Part shown: piece by piece, positions 51,701 to 62,529 of the stretch | How positions within the stretch are numbered: position 1 is the stretch's first letter | Layout: every line of letters starts with the position of its first letter | From: Heligmosomoides polygyrus polygyrus | Taxonomy: Eukaryota; Nematoda; Chromadorea; Rhabditida; Heligmosomidae | Reading direction: 5' to 3' | Assembly: GCA_947396885.1 (NCBI GenBank) | Contig: OX377202.1 | Span: 10,974,001-11,038,000, forward strand | Length of the DNA: 64,000 bases | Program-made: the position numbers and the translations under genes | The notes under the pieces: generated by a model | Database searches by the model: none | What the model was told of the DNA's origin: nothing | Seen by the model: only the letters and a program-made list of their open reading frames with translations

Positions 51701-54700
51701 GCATATGAAAGCTCACCTCGCATCGCAGAACACTATAGTCAGGTCGGGTGTCGTTCGAAACAGGAACTGCTGTGAGCTGAGTGGCACCTGGCTAAGGTTA
51801 TTTTCATGGAAACTTCTACTTCACGTGGCTTTACGAACGTCGGCACCTCCAGAAGACCTGGTCGGTCGATCATCTGTCCACTAGCGAGAAGGATATCACC
51901 TCGAACGACTCCATTTACAGCTACACCGCGCACGAAACCAGTGCAGAGAATCGTCTGTAAAACGATCGAGATCTTCATAGTTACCGTGGGAGACACCTAA
52001 GGCACAGTGATGTCTTTGACCCACATATGGCAGCATTGCTTTATTGTTGCTCACCTTATAGCCGGCGAACATGAATCCACAACTGCGTTTCGGAAGCTTC
52101 GACGTCATTCTGAGCGTGAATTGTGTGGTTGATTCCAGTCTGCAATATTGTGCATTCGCCGTATTAAGTCCTAGATAGGCGTAGTGTAATGGCTGATTCT
52201 AATGCTGCATTATTTGAATTTAACTGATCAATCTACAACATCGAGGCGGTTCATTCCATCAACAAGCAGAGGATTTCGTACTTCATGCTCATGCTCATGC
52301 CACGTGGAGAAAAGTCAAGGTTAATTACTTCAGAGATAAAGTGCTACCTTTGTTTGACCATGTTGCGACGATGGGCAGCTTTGGGAGGCATGAACCTGCG
52401 AGCTAATCATAGAGCACCAAATGGGTATGCCATTCGAAGAAAACGCCCGAGAAAGACCGTGATTGGATGGCGTGTGTTTGGTCAGTTCTACTAATGGTTA
52501 CGACTGCCTGGCGCTTCCCACCTCTCAATGCTACCAACCTTTGCGACGTGGTCACTTATTTCCGTTGCTGTTACGCATTTTTCTCTTTCCTAATGGAGCC
52601 TAAAAAATTTAGAATAATGCGGCACTATTGTACTTTACGGACTCCAGAGGACGAAGAGAGGGCGAAAATTTTTTTGCGCAAACCTCGTTCAGGGGGTTAT
52701 TTGGGATGCTGACCACGAATCTGACATCCGTTTTTCGTTTTACGCTGGAGTACGGTAGGTTACGGTAGGTACCGGTGACTAAGGCTGTCGAGGTCATAAT
52801 CACCGATTTCGCCCAAACTTCGCCTATGGGGTTATTAGTGCTGATTACGAATATGACATCCGTTATTCGTTTTACGCTAGGGTTTGGGCCCAATCGGTGA
52901 CCATTACCTTTCTCACCGGTACCCACCGTAACCTACAGTACTCCAGCGTAAAACGAAAAACGGATGTCAGATTCGTGATCAGCATCCCAAATAACCCCAT
53001 AGGCGAAGTTTGGGGGAAATCGGTGATTATGACCTTGACAGCCTTAGTCACCCGTACCTACCGTAACCTACCGTAATCGACCGAAATTTCAAAAACGGAT
53101 GTCAGATTCGTGATCAGCATCCCAAATAACCCCACAGGCGAAGTTTGGGCGAAAAATTTTTTCGACCTCTCCTCGTCCTCTGGAGTCCCGAAAGCACAAT
53201 AGTGCCAATAGTGCTTGGCGTAAATCAGTACATACTCGGAATGCTCCACGTATTCCATCTCTAACTACAACGCGTGGAGACAATTTGAAAGCGTAACAAA
53301 GTTACTAAATAACCTAGCGGCTGTTACTCAAGAAAGAAGCTAGCGTTTTATCCTTCTTCAGAACTTCATGTATCACTTTGTCAACCCCAGACGTATAGAA
53401 GGCCTTACTGACGCGGGCGTTAAACGAACTTGTGATGAATCGCGAGATCAGCCCTTCCTTCGGATGCGCCACCCGTCTCACTTTAAACACTAGTCTTATA
53501 AAATTCCTTAAAAATTTCCAACATGACACTGCTGCTCAAGGATGCAGTTTACTGTTTCGATGATGAAGGCCAGATATCCCTAAGACAGGCGAAGAAGAAG
53601 AAAAGAACGTAGCGGTCCCACAGTGACTTATGGTCCATTTTTACTGAATTTTTGATTTTCTGATACCAACTGATTTCTTTCTTCCCTGGAGAAAGAGGAA
53701 ACATTTTTTTGAAATGCCATTTTTGCTTTATCAAGCGTGAAATCTGCGTAAAAAGGGACGAAGTAGACTAGAATCTCTCTGTGTTCCACCTACCACCTAC
53801 CTACGTATGCTTAATCGCCGAAATATATCGGAAGTACAATTTCGAACGAGATTTTATTTCAATGTCAAACTGGGCCAATCCGCCGTCGAAACAGCCGGCA
53901 AATCAACCATTCGGGGCGGCCGAATAGCGTTGGGAAAAGGACCCACCAACGGTAGTTCGAGAAATTTCATTCTGGAGATTTCAGCTTCGAAGATGCCCCT
54001 TGAAGCGACAGACCTGCAGCAATCTAGGACAACGATTTGAAGGCGTTCGTGGAAGCAAATCCATTACAAACAGCCCGTGAGATTGTGGAGGGCATAGGGA
54101 TCAGTAAAACAGCTGTTACAGATGGTTCGAAATGCCTCGGAAAGGTGAACAAGCTCAAAAATGGGTGCTCCTCGATTTGAGTGATCGCCAGAAACTGTCG
54201 CGTTTCGAGATCTGTTCTTCCTTGCTTCTCCGGAATCAAAACGACCCGTTTTTGGATCGAATCGTCAGATGTGATGAAGAGTGGATTCTGTACGATAACC
54301 CAAGACGATCATGACAGCGGCTTGATGGCGACGATCCCGCCAAGCACTTCACAAAACCGAATTCTCACCAAGAAAAGACGATGGTAACATTATGGTGGGA
54401 GTGATTCTCTGCAGCTTTCTGGAACCAAACCGAACCATCAGAGCAGATGTAGCGAAAGCTGCGTGAGCTGCAGCCGGCACTGGTCAACAGAGGAAGTCCC
54501 ATTCTTTCGACAGCTCTCCCCACACGTTTCGTAGATCACCATGTAAAAACTAAACGAACTAGGAATTGAAGTTCCTCCATACTCACCAAACGTTGAGCCA
54601 ACCGACTACCACATTTTTAAGCACTTTCAGAACTTAATCGCAGGTAGAACCTTTGCAAGTCAGAACCACGCAAAAACAGCCTTTCTACAGGGTGAACCAA

Positions 54701-56990
54701 AATAACGTGGATATTTTATCATAATAATAAAACAACTAACAATTCGAGAAAATGACGACTAAATTACAACAATACAAACATGAGGGCACATCATGTTTAA
54801 GTGGTTTCGAAGCCACCTCCCTTGTAGCGGATGCAGAGGGCCAAACGTTTCGCAAATTTTTCGGCGATGGGCCGCAGGTCATCAGGAGACAATCGTCCCA
54901 CTCCTGGCGTTAGGATTCCTTCAGGGAATCGAGACTGCGGTGGCGCTTTACGCCGACCCTAGCCTCTAAAATGCCCACACACTGTAGTACATCGGATTCA
55001 AATCCAGAGAATACGTCGGCCATTCCGAAGACGTGATGAAGTCGGGGAAATTGACCTTGCCTGCGCACTCTTCGCACTATGTGCGGGTGCAGAGTCCTGT
55101 TGAAACGTCCAATGGGCATCACCGAAGTGCTGGTGGGCCCAAGGAAGAACTACGGACTCAAGAATGTCTCGGCGGTACACATCTTCGTCGATTTTCACTC
55201 CTTTATCCACGAAAACCAGGGGTCTTGCCGCTGGCGCAGATTCCGCCCCAAACCATCACAGATTTTGGGTTTTGGACGATATCAGAGGGCTTGGAGCCTC
55301 TGTGGACCACATCCCTGTGGATTAAAGTCTCTTGAATGTAGAAGGCAATCATTCGATCTCAAGATGCTTTTAAAGGTTCTCACCCAAAAGGTGCACATAA
55401 ACCCGTGCATATTTTTCCGAGGCCATCTGACTAGAACAAGGAGAGGTAAGCTTCAGCTATATGTGTCGGTAGCGAGGACCACAGTCAGATCAACATTCTT
55501 GACCTATAGAAGCTTGCGGGAGTTCAACTTATTACTAGCCCAAAACGAGAATCTCTTAGGATTATCTGAGCATTCGCTCGCTTGATTGTTGTCCAGCGTT
55601 CATTGTTATAACTGTTTCCGTTCTCATTTATTGGTGCCTACTTAGTCCTCAAGTTTGAGTTATTAATTTTTGTGTTGCTTTTTTGTTTCTTTATTATATG
55701 CGTGGCTGCCACCATGCTGTGAATAAATAAATAAATAATAATAAATAAAATCCCACCATTTTGGCGATTGTACGCCTGCTCCACGGTGAACAGCTTCTCA
55801 TCCGTGAACAGAATCGGTTCCCAGGTACGACCTGCGGCCCATCGTCTAAAAATTTGCGGAGCGTTTGGCCCTCTGCATCCGCTCCAAGGGAGACCACTAC
55901 GAAACCACTTGAACATGACGTATCCTAATGTTTGTATTGTAGTAATTTAGTTGACGTTTTCTCGAATTGTTGGTTGTTTTATAATTATTTCGAAAAAATC
56001 TTGTTGACATTATTTTATTTCACACTGTGGAATTTGTCACACATCGACCACCAAGTTTATTCTCTGATAGAAGTAGTCAACTATTCTCGCGGGAAAAAGG
56101 GAGTGCTAATTCGAATGATGCTTATTTCGACTGAATCCGGAGAGTCCAAAAAAGTTATGATCGTTTGAAGTGGACCAGTGAAAACCGCCAGATCGTTCTG
56201 ACCAACCTAATACATACATATTCTTTAACAAGCCAATAGCTTACTGTCTTTCCGTCTTAAACCCACAGCTTTAGATGACTTCTGTTCAGAAAAGAGCAGC
56301 TCTTCACTTTTGTGCGTAGCAGTGCGGCACGCCGACGTTGATGCTCATCACGTGATTGAGCACCGAGAAGTCTTCCGGGTGTACGAAATCGCTCATACAG
56401 CAGCCGACCATCTGCACCTGAAGAAGAACTGGGCGGCACTTTATGCACTGAGGGGGGCGCTCGCAGTGCGAGCAGATGCAAATCGAGCCCAAGCTGGCGC
56501 CAATATTCAAAACCGACTGAATTTAATTCGGCCAGCCTCTCCGGCAGCACATATACCTGCGAGAAGCCGAGATGAGTCGACACGGACTCCGTGATGTACA
56601 GTATGTGGAATCGATCGTCCAGAATGAAGCAGAAGCCGTCCAGTGCCTGAACCAGGGCATTTCTCGGATTTCTACGGCAGATGAGCATGCAGGTGCAGGT
56701 ACCTGCAGTATGAGGGAGGTTGTCTCGATGGCGTCCTTGGAGAGCAGCAGCTGTCGATTGAAGTAGTTCCGTATGGAGAGATAGGTCGATGCGACTCGCA
56801 GCACCGATGTGCGGTCCTGCGGATGACTCAGAAGTTTCCTCAGCATCAGAAGAAGCTCAGAAGAACTCAGAACTCATCATCTACCTGCTGCTCGAGTATG
56901 GCCTTGCTGACCGGTAGAGCCTGCTTGAGGCTGTCGATTTCCCTGAAGATCACCTGTCTCTGATCCATCATGCTGTTATTGTAGCAGCGG
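47563..56990 (-). CDS. bHLH-PAS transcription factor (SIM/Trachealess/HIF type), partial
   Basis: Eight - strand exons with agreeing phases: 56990-56885, 56816-56703, 56646-56557, 56417-56308, 52109-52055, 51954-51788, 47891-47785, 47716-47563 (about 301 residues). HLH: FREIDSLKQALPVSKAI, then DRTSVLRVASTYLSIRNYF. PAS-A: ALDGFCFILDDRFHILYITE, SVSTHLGFSQ, FVHPEDF, then KRSCGFMFAGYK and TILCTGFVRG. PAS-B: RVGDILRFNPVDLLDKSLY, LIDAEDCESLVRAHMM, ending SISIICTLVG. The order and the QALDGF and GYK motifs match class I bHLH-PAS factors, which pair with ARNT (AHA-1 in C. elegans) in the nucleus. SIM-like hlh-34 is the nearest guess. The residues before helix 1 are barely basic. Introns of 4.2 and 3.9 kb carry repeats. 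The 5' and 3' ends are uncertain. Confidence 0.82.
48000..48560 (-). other. Open frame of uncertain nature in PAS gene intron, possible retroelement tail
   Basis: On the - strand 48057-48452 reads for 131 codons, with NSFTRKLWIRVHGCDYNSTP, LRTLACHRRKFDLVTFYKMI and SFFTNRAGNEFLKF. This is the style of the C-terminal end of non-LTR reverse transcriptases (FTRRL...RR...D....YK...G), followed by a TTTATTTATTTATT tail side at 47919. Probably a LINE fragment. Confidence 0.6.
48630..48722. repeat. CA microsatellite
   Basis: About 46 CA units with one CACCAC break. Long histidine/threonine or valine/cysteine open frames across it are artefacts. Confidence 0.97.
49836..50072. repeat. AT-rich palindromic satellite, block 1
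   Basis: About five units of 42-46 bp built on TTCATTATTCGAATATTCG and GGTCCAAAATTCGAATATA. The left end GTATACTTCGGACCGAATCG is shared with block 2 at 51090. Confidence 0.9.
51090..51370. repeat. AT-rich palindromic satellite, block 2
   Basis: Same unit as block 1, about six copies, starting GTATACTTCGGGCCGAATCG and ending in TTCGGTTTTTCGTGAAACCG. Units are AATATTCG-rich and self-complementary. Confidence 0.9.
51788..52109 (-). CDS. bHLH-PAS exons: end of PAS-A and inter-PAS linker
   Basis: Exon 52109-52055 (acceptor ACGCTCAG, donor GTGAGC) encodes MTSKLPKRSCGFMFAGYK. Exon 51954-51788 (acceptor GTTTTACAG, donor GTGCCA) starts TILCTGFVRG, then LLASGQMIDRPGLLEVPTF. A second acceptor at 51997 would add 14 codons in frame; I prefer 51954 because it preserves the GYK-x-I-x-C-T-G spacing known in SIM-like proteins. 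Confidence 0.75.
52600..53215. repeat. Repeat D: inverted element with internal tandem units
   Basis: CACTATTGTACTTTACGGACTCCAGAGGACG on the left returns inverted as CGTCCTCTGGAGTCCCGAAA on the right. Inside, GCATCCCAAATAACCCC, GGTGATTATGACC and TAACCTACCGTAA recur in both orientations in units of about 130 bp. Related pieces lie at 6905, 7708, 46840 and 59440. Confidence 0.75.
53800..54685 (+). pseudogene. Mariner transposase remnant
   Basis: Reads through many frame breaks: ISEVQFRTRFYFNVKLGQSA (N-terminal helix-turn-helix), SDRQKLSRFEICSSLLLRNQ, PFLDRIVRCDEEWILYDN (first Asp), and finally PYSPNVEPTDYHIFKHF (last Asp). This order is that of mariner D,D34D transposases. No intact frame or clear ends. 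Confidence 0.75.
54688..56029 (-). mobile_element. Tc1/mariner-superfamily element with about 200 bp inverted repeats
   Basis: Left end CAGGGTGAACCAAAATAACG matches the complement of ATTATTTTATTTCACACTG at the right. The arms share AATTCGAGAAAATGACG and CAAGTGGTTTCG blocks. On the - strand a transposase is readable in two parts: EPILFTDEKLFTVEQAYNRQ (55750-55850) and VVLPWAHQHFGDAHWTFQQD followed by SAPAHSAK (55080-55190). Frame breaks and an inner insertion show it is inactive. Confidence 0.75.
55390..55745 (+). mobile_element. Possible non-LTR retroelement 3' tail inserted in the Tc1-like element
   Basis: This stretch separates the two transposase parts. It ends in GCCACCATGCTGTGAATAAATAAATAAATAA, an A-rich simple tail typical of LINE/SINE 3' ends. 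No protein motif is recognised in the body. Confidence 0.45.
56308..56990 (-). CDS. bHLH-PAS exons: HLH and first half of PAS-A
   Basis: Four exons with introns of 68, 56 and 139 nt. I placed acceptors at CATCCGCAG (before GACCGC) and TGGTTCAG (before GCACTG). These keep phase 0 and give the conserved loop-to-helix join ILEQQ-DRTSVL and the ILQ-ALDGF join. The first exon follows TTTCCAG, either a cis acceptor or an SL trans-splice site. Two ATGs at 56971 and 56968 could start translation. Confidence 0.82.
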
Positions 56991-57248
56991 CTGGAAAGGC
57001 CTGAATTAATCCTCGTCATATCAGAAGCAACTTCTAATGGTGAGTCGGTGAGAATTCAGAGGCCTAATCAATCCGGCGTGGAAAGGAAGGGACAAAGCGC
57101 GCGTTTCTCGGGAGATGGAGAGGTTGTCATTGTATGCAGAGACTGTAGAATAATTCGTCGAAGGTGAGCGACGAGCATAAATTATGCCGGTAGCAAAGAA
57201 TGCTAAATGGAAGGCAGCCCCCACCCCCTGTCGTCGACGGCTAAAACA

Positions 57249-57479
57249 ATGCCGGCCAGAGCTTTCGCCCGTCTCTTCCGTACCCCTGCTTCGGGGAGCT
57301 TTGGAAAGAGCGCATCCGTTTTTAGCGTGATTGGCGACCGAACAGGCTCAACGGTTGACAGCGGTCCAGAAGGTCAGCGACTCGTTGGCTACACTTTTGG
57401 GCATTTTCCCTTTGCCCTGCCGAAAAGTCGCGTCAGAAGTTTCGAGTCAACAAAAATCGCCTTTAATGGTTACTTATAA
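57249..57479 (+). CDS. Small open frame, unrecognised
   Basis: ATG at 57249 opens 76 codons (MPARAFARLFRTPASGSFGK ... FGHFPFALPKSR). GC content is higher than around it. No domain, no splice evidence and no poly(A) signal; could be part of a repeat. Confidence 0.2.
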   Translation: MPARAFARLFRTPASGSFGKSASVFSVIGDRTGSTVDSGPEGQRLVGYTFGHFPFALPKSRVRSFESTKIAFNGYL

Positions 57480-58600
57480 GATGATCCGCGCATTCGATAA
57501 GACTGTGCCGGAAGATTCCACCGTTTTCGACTTTTAAAATCCTTCAATAGGGTAAAACGCTTGAGGAAATGTATAGAGAGTGCGGCTTTTAAAACCAGGC
57601 AAATTAAAATTTCTCTTTTTAAACAAATTATTCCCACAAAATACGAATGGAATAGAAACTATTTCACACGCACAAATAGAGGGATTAAGCAAGTTTCGGT
57701 GGTTCAGCTCACGTGCATTTCCTTGACATACAACACATACACAAACCACGGATAACGTTTTACCTCAAACTTGGGTAATTAAACCCACAGTACATCATGT
57801 ACTGTACGATGAGAGCATCTTAAACACATCATATAAAAAAGCTTACAGGAGAAATAAGTAAAAAAACATTGAGATGAGCACAATGTGGATTTCTCAGAAG
57901 TCTGTCTTTTATAATGTTTTTTGCTTGCCTAGCCCGACAATCTCATGATGTTTAAATATAAATTCTTTTACAGTATCCCGCGAATCGTTCTGCGATCGTG
58001 AAAAAATCGCGATAGGGATACCCAAGGGTAAAATTACTCAGTATGTCCTCCGTCAGCCACGATGACCACCTCCATCCTTGGCCCTCTTTAAAAGAGCGCT
58101 GTCCATATTTGTGGATGCTGCTTCAATGACGGGCGGGAGAGATGCGATATTAGGGTACCTGAGCAACCCTTTCGACTACGCTCCGAACACAATGCTCCAG
58201 GGAATTCAAAACCGGGCTACCCGGGGGCCAGAACTCAGATCAAAACATGTCCAGATCATCGGACAGCCGGTTCTGCACTGAATGACCCGAGGAAGCATGC
58301 TGGATAACGTGGTTTTCTGAGGCTGCCACCACCATCCACGGTTTCACTGCAGTCTCCAAACTCGCAGATAAACCTTGCCAATTGCCTCCACGATTGACCG
58401 GGTTCTCCGGAATAAGCACCTGAGCCTTTTTCACGACTGCCGCAGTTCTTGATAAGCGTTCGCCCTAGTGGGTTTTCCTCGCCGTGTTTGTGGAACCTCA
58501 CTCAAACTCCAGAAGCATTATACTAGCCACTGCGTAGTAAACGGTTTTTGTGTACCCGAAAAATCTAATTATTTCAGTAGGCGAACACCCAACGCAAACA

Positions 58601-59200
58601 TTAGGTGCATAATAATTGTCCATAAAAGAGCATGATTTAAAAGTTTTATTTTCCTTTATCAAAACCAATTATCCATCAACGATATAATCACCATCAGAGT
58701 CGACAATAGTAAACCATTCCTTAGACAAGGTTACAATGCCTTTGCTCCAGAAAGGACGAGGCTAAAAGTCAAGAAATGGGGAAATCTCTTTTTTAAGGCG
58801 GTCGTAATTATCGAACTTTTTCTCGGGCCCATGCTCCTTGAGAGCTCTGAAGAGGCAGTAGACTAACGGTGACATGACAGGGCTCTACGTGTGATAAGGC
58901 TCTGTCGTCCAGACAATCTCATCTCTGGGAAATCGCGAGTTTACTTCGCCGCGTACGGTCTCGCGTTGTCGTGGAGGAGTGCGACTTGGAGAGGTTTCGT
59001 TCGTTTTTCCTTTAACACAATGATGACGATGTCGCTCAATGGTGCGTGATGGTATGTTATTTGGACAAAAATGGTGTCAAAAATCGTCCATTCAAACCTT
59101 GTCCAGAGAGGTTGCTCAGGATGCTGAACATGTTGCCGATGTCATTCTAGACGATCACGGTCGGTTTCCTTCTTAATAGGTAATCGTGTCAGGACATCGA
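58601..59200 (-). pseudogene. Mariner 3' half, degenerate
   Basis: Left end TTAGGTGCATAATAATTGTC is a mariner-type terminus. On the - strand the last part of a transposase can be followed: YCLFRALKEHG, EKKFDNYDRLKKEI, FWSKGIVTLS and VDSDGDYIVD. A related end is at 16101-16170. The right border is not clear; repeat D begins by 59440. Confidence 0.65.
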
Positions 59201-59439
59201 CTTTACCCAAGCTCTGTGTAGGAGTTGTTTGAGAGGCTGGAAACAAATCTTACCTCTGCTTTTTAGAAATGCGTTCAATTTCACTTTCTTAATAATCTCC
59301 GATCATTATTTTTCTCCTTAGCAGCTTCCTTCGTTTCCTTTTTCTCTTTTGATTTCTCCTTACTCTATCTCATTCAATCTAGAGCTGCTTCCTTCAACAA
59401 AGGAGAATCGCCGTCGCCAGAGTATGTAACGGTAGGTAT

Positions 59440-59745
59440 GAGCTGGTGAGCGTTACCTATACTTATCGCAACATACCTTCCATGCCCTCGCTAGTTGGGT
59501 GAAATTTCAAAAATGGACGTATTATTCGATATGAGCACCAAAATAACCTCCTAGATGAAGTTTCGACTACGTCGGACCCATTCCGTCCGCCCCTTTACCA
59601 CCCCTCTTAACGTTACCTACTGCATCCTAGCGTAGTTGACCGAATTCTGAAAAACGAAGTTGTGAGATTCGTTATAAACACCTCATAAATTTCTCGAACT
59701 TCGGACGAAATTCGACAAAATTGGTGGTCCTGATACGATCACCCT
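59440..59745. repeat. Repeat D, diverged copy
   Basis: Contains GGTAGGTATGAGCTGG, TTGGGTGAAATTTCAAAAATGG, CACCAAAATAACCTCC and CGTTACCTACTGCATCC, echoing 52600-53215. Confidence 0.55.
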
Positions 59746-59899
59746 AGCGAATATCGCCCTCGTTGTCAACGTGTTAAAGCGTCAGTCAGTTTTTGGAACT
59801 GTTTTGTGAGGATGTCGATATTGACGGTGCTATTGTAATTCAACAGCTCCCGGTAGATCATGCCTTGAGAATCCCAAAAAACGGGGAAGAGAATCTTCG

Positions 59900-60600
59900 A
59901 TTACTTTATTTATTTTTTATTTAAAAAATTCCTTTCCATTCAGTGACGGTGCCTGACGTGTTCGAGAGTCCTGCCGGGCCTAAATGCAGTACTGATCCGA
60001 TCGGGCGCGTCCTTACTGACCCAAGTTTTTGCTCGTAGAGGTAAATGGGTCGTAGCTGACAGTGATTCATGTTATTCAAAATTTGCCCACGGGCTTGCTC
60101 ACACACTCTCTTGGTACCTGCCAGAATCTCCTTACGCGATTTTGCAGACATCTCGTGAATTCCCCGACTTTGCAGACTTCACAGGAGTGACCAGCGACTT
60201 CCTGCCCTTCATCCCGTTGTGTGAGCTCTGAGACTGCGCAGTCTATATTCATTATAGACCTGCATGGTAGGTCCCAGTTGCTCATTGATAGTCTTATAGC
60301 TGGGCCCTCTCTCAGCGCTGGTGGAACAATGGTGAGTTTGGTATGCTCTGGAGGGGCAGTCCTTTATATTCGTGGGAGCTCATTGTAACTATAGATGTAG
60401 AGAAGTATACCTTTGTCGGAATGAGTTGCCGGATCGAAGGTTTCGAAGTTCTTTCAGGCCTTTGAAGAAGACGAGTTGTGTCGAAACGTCAGGCCGAAAT
60501 AAAAGTTGGACCACCATAACAAATCTGCGCGACACAGAAGGATCAAATATATCCTTATAACATGCCCAGGTTTCATGAACGTCGGGCATGGAGCCTAATT
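59900..60600. other. No gene recognised
   Basis: Short frames on both strands contain no known domain. The - strand stretch 60060-60290 has a worn coding look but stops interrupt it. Confidence 0.4.
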
Positions 60601-60799
60601 CCCCAAAGTGTTCTCAAAAAATTTAAAAAAGGACCGAAATGAGTAAACCCAAATGTGGACAAAAATTATGTGCCAACCCAAAACATACTATTATTGTAGC
60701 AATGCACCGTTTTGAGAAGCCTTCCGAAGTCAGAAAGTGAACTATTCCTTTCGCTTTTCATTTAGCATTCAATCTACTATTGACGTTTCTGTGTTGTCT

Positions 60800-61045
60800 G
60801 GAAGAGGCGCCGGCTGTCGCGTCCACCCGATTCCAGGTTCTTAGTTCTGGTTTCCTGCTCAGACTAACCAGCTCTTCTATCGCTGCAGGGTTGGTGATAT
60901 GGTACAGACTTGTCTGGAAGGGGTAAAGCGCTGAATTCTTCATCAGCTGGCCACCGGAAGGCATTGTTTGGGCCACAAACGCATTCAAAATGGCCTCCAT
61001 GATATCGTGCAGAAGTAGAATACCTGGCGCATCCAAAAAGAGACC
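60800..61045 (+). repeat. SINE-1, old diverged copy
   Basis: GAAGAGGCGCCGGCTGTCGCG, the CCCGATTCCAGGTTC block, GGTTTCCTGCTCAGACTAACC, GCTGGCCACCGGAAGGCATT and GTAGAATACCTGGCGCATCC occur in SINE-1 order. Confidence 0.7.
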
Positions 61046-61208
61046 GAATATCTCATTTTTTATTATTTTTTAAATTCGATTTTTCAAAGGGATTGAAGAC
61101 ACGGTTGGCATGGGCGGGATCCTAACCAAAAACAGGTTCCAAGCAGAAACAAGGAAGCTCAAAGGCATGGCTGAGAAGTGCACTGCATGAAAACGATCAA
61201 AATCAATA

Positions 61209-61214
61209 TTTATT
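61209..61214 (-). terminator. Poly(A) signal AATAAA for the membrane-protein gene
   Basis: On the - strand AATAAA lies 36 nt past the TGA at 61251-61253. Confidence 0.65.
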
Positions 61215-61250
61215 AGAACCAGCTGATCACCACCTGACACCACCTGCTCG

Positions 61251-61677
61251 TCACCGAGCAGGTAGAGTCGATTTCCGCTGAGGGCTGTGAAACCGCGGGC
61301 AGAATATCCGGGCCGGCCTCTGCAGCTGACTGTAGTCGCCGATGATGAGTGTACTGTACGGTGAGTTGGCACGATTGACGGCCACCGCGCCATGCAGCGA
61401 TCGGAAGCAGACGACAAGGGTGATGAAGCTCGCCAGAACTGAAGCGGTGAGAATACTGAGAGGTGCCTTCGCAGGTCTACGGAAGCGAAGACACTCACAC
61501 TCGCTGAGGCTTATGACGACAAGCACCGAGTGCACGACGAGCTTCGACTCTTCACAGCGTTCCGGATGACAGAATTTGTTCAGAGTGATGGCACTCTCCA
61601 GGAAGATCAGCGACGAAATGATCAGCGCACCCGTGGCGAACACCATCAGCAGTAGCTGAGTACATCGGTCCACTCGC
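61251..61677 (-). CDS. Last exon of a multi-pass membrane protein
   Basis: After acceptor TCTAATTGCAG (exon starts 61677, taking one base to finish a codon) the frame runs 141 codons to TGA at 61251. It shows three hydrophobic spans: LLLMVFATGALIISSLIFLE, KLVVHSVLVVISL, and SILTASVLASFITLVVCF. A short cysteine loop (KFCHPERCEES) lies between the first two, and a hydrophilic tail with IIGDYSQLQRPARIF ends the protein. Together with an unseen first span, a four-pass (tetraspan-like) topology is likely. I do not recognise the family. Upstream exons are not visible within the remaining 2.3 kb and probably lie beyond the window. Confidence 0.65.
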
Positions 61678-62224
61678 CTGCAATTAGATTCAAGAACTTT
61701 GTATATTGGTTGGTTTCCACCCAGCTTTGATAGGCTACAATACACAAAGGATTTAATCCGTCTGTCTATACGTTTGTCCGCGCGAAATTGATGGCCATTA
61801 GGTGAGCTTTACGACATTATGCAGAGTTAGCCCGCTGATCATCGTCGCTGGATGAATAATAGGTATAATGATCATAGGGTGGACTTCAGCTACATAAGAA
61901 TACAATAACATCGTCGTAAACCGTCGCTTCTATGAACTGGGGCATTTCGCGAATTTGATGACCGGCGGACAGGGTTCGTACAGGTAAACGTTAACCCTTG
62001 GTTAGCCTTCGGCGGTTTGCAGCAGTTTTTCAGCTGTATACTGAAAAACTTTTACCTGGAAACCTTCACTTAAGTCGGGACACTTTTACGGTCAAAGCAG
62101 ATGTATCTGAGGTCAAAGAAGTCACCTCGGAACCTTGGCAAAGAAATTATATGAAGAAAAATTTTATCGGAACTCATCTTTAAAAATATATTAAAACTCG
62201 TCTTTAATCATGTATATCCTTGAA

Positions 62225-62525
62225 CGAGTGCGTATAGCGCAGTGGGAGGAGATGCCGGCTGTCGCGTGCACCCGATGTCAGGTTCTTGGTTCGGATATCC
62301 TGCCCAGGCCAACCAAGCCTCCCATCTCCCATCCCTCCGGGGTCCGTGAACTGGTACCAGACTTGTTTGGGTAGGATAAAGCGCAGACTTATTCATCGGC
62401 TGGCCACCGCAAGTCATTGTATGGTTAGTATGGTCAAATACGCATTCAACTCGCCTCCACGACATCCCGTAGATGCAGAATGCATGGCGCATCTCAAAAA
62501 GGATAGCCGTCTCCTTTATCCTTTA
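62225..62525 (+). repeat. SINE-1, full length
   Basis: Head GTGCGTATAGCGCAGTGGG (box A), box B GGTTCGGATATCC, full body with a small CATCTCC duplication near 62330 and an extra GGTTAGTATG near 62423, then tail CCTTTATCCTTTATCC. Possible duplication TTGAACGAG / TTCAACGAG at its sides. Confidence 0.87.
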
Positions 62526-62529
62526 TCCT

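Noticed and set aside
51955..51996. Extra 14 codons at the start of the linker exon of the bHLH-PAS gene
   Set aside because: An upstream acceptor at 51997 is possible, but the acceptor GTTTTACAG at 51955 is better and keeps the spacing of the GYK motif.
56817..56846. Extending the second HLH exon upstream to KLLSHPQ
   Set aside because: Those acceptors give the wrong phase or an intron of 29 nt; the CATCCGCAG acceptor keeps the frame and the HLH loop length.
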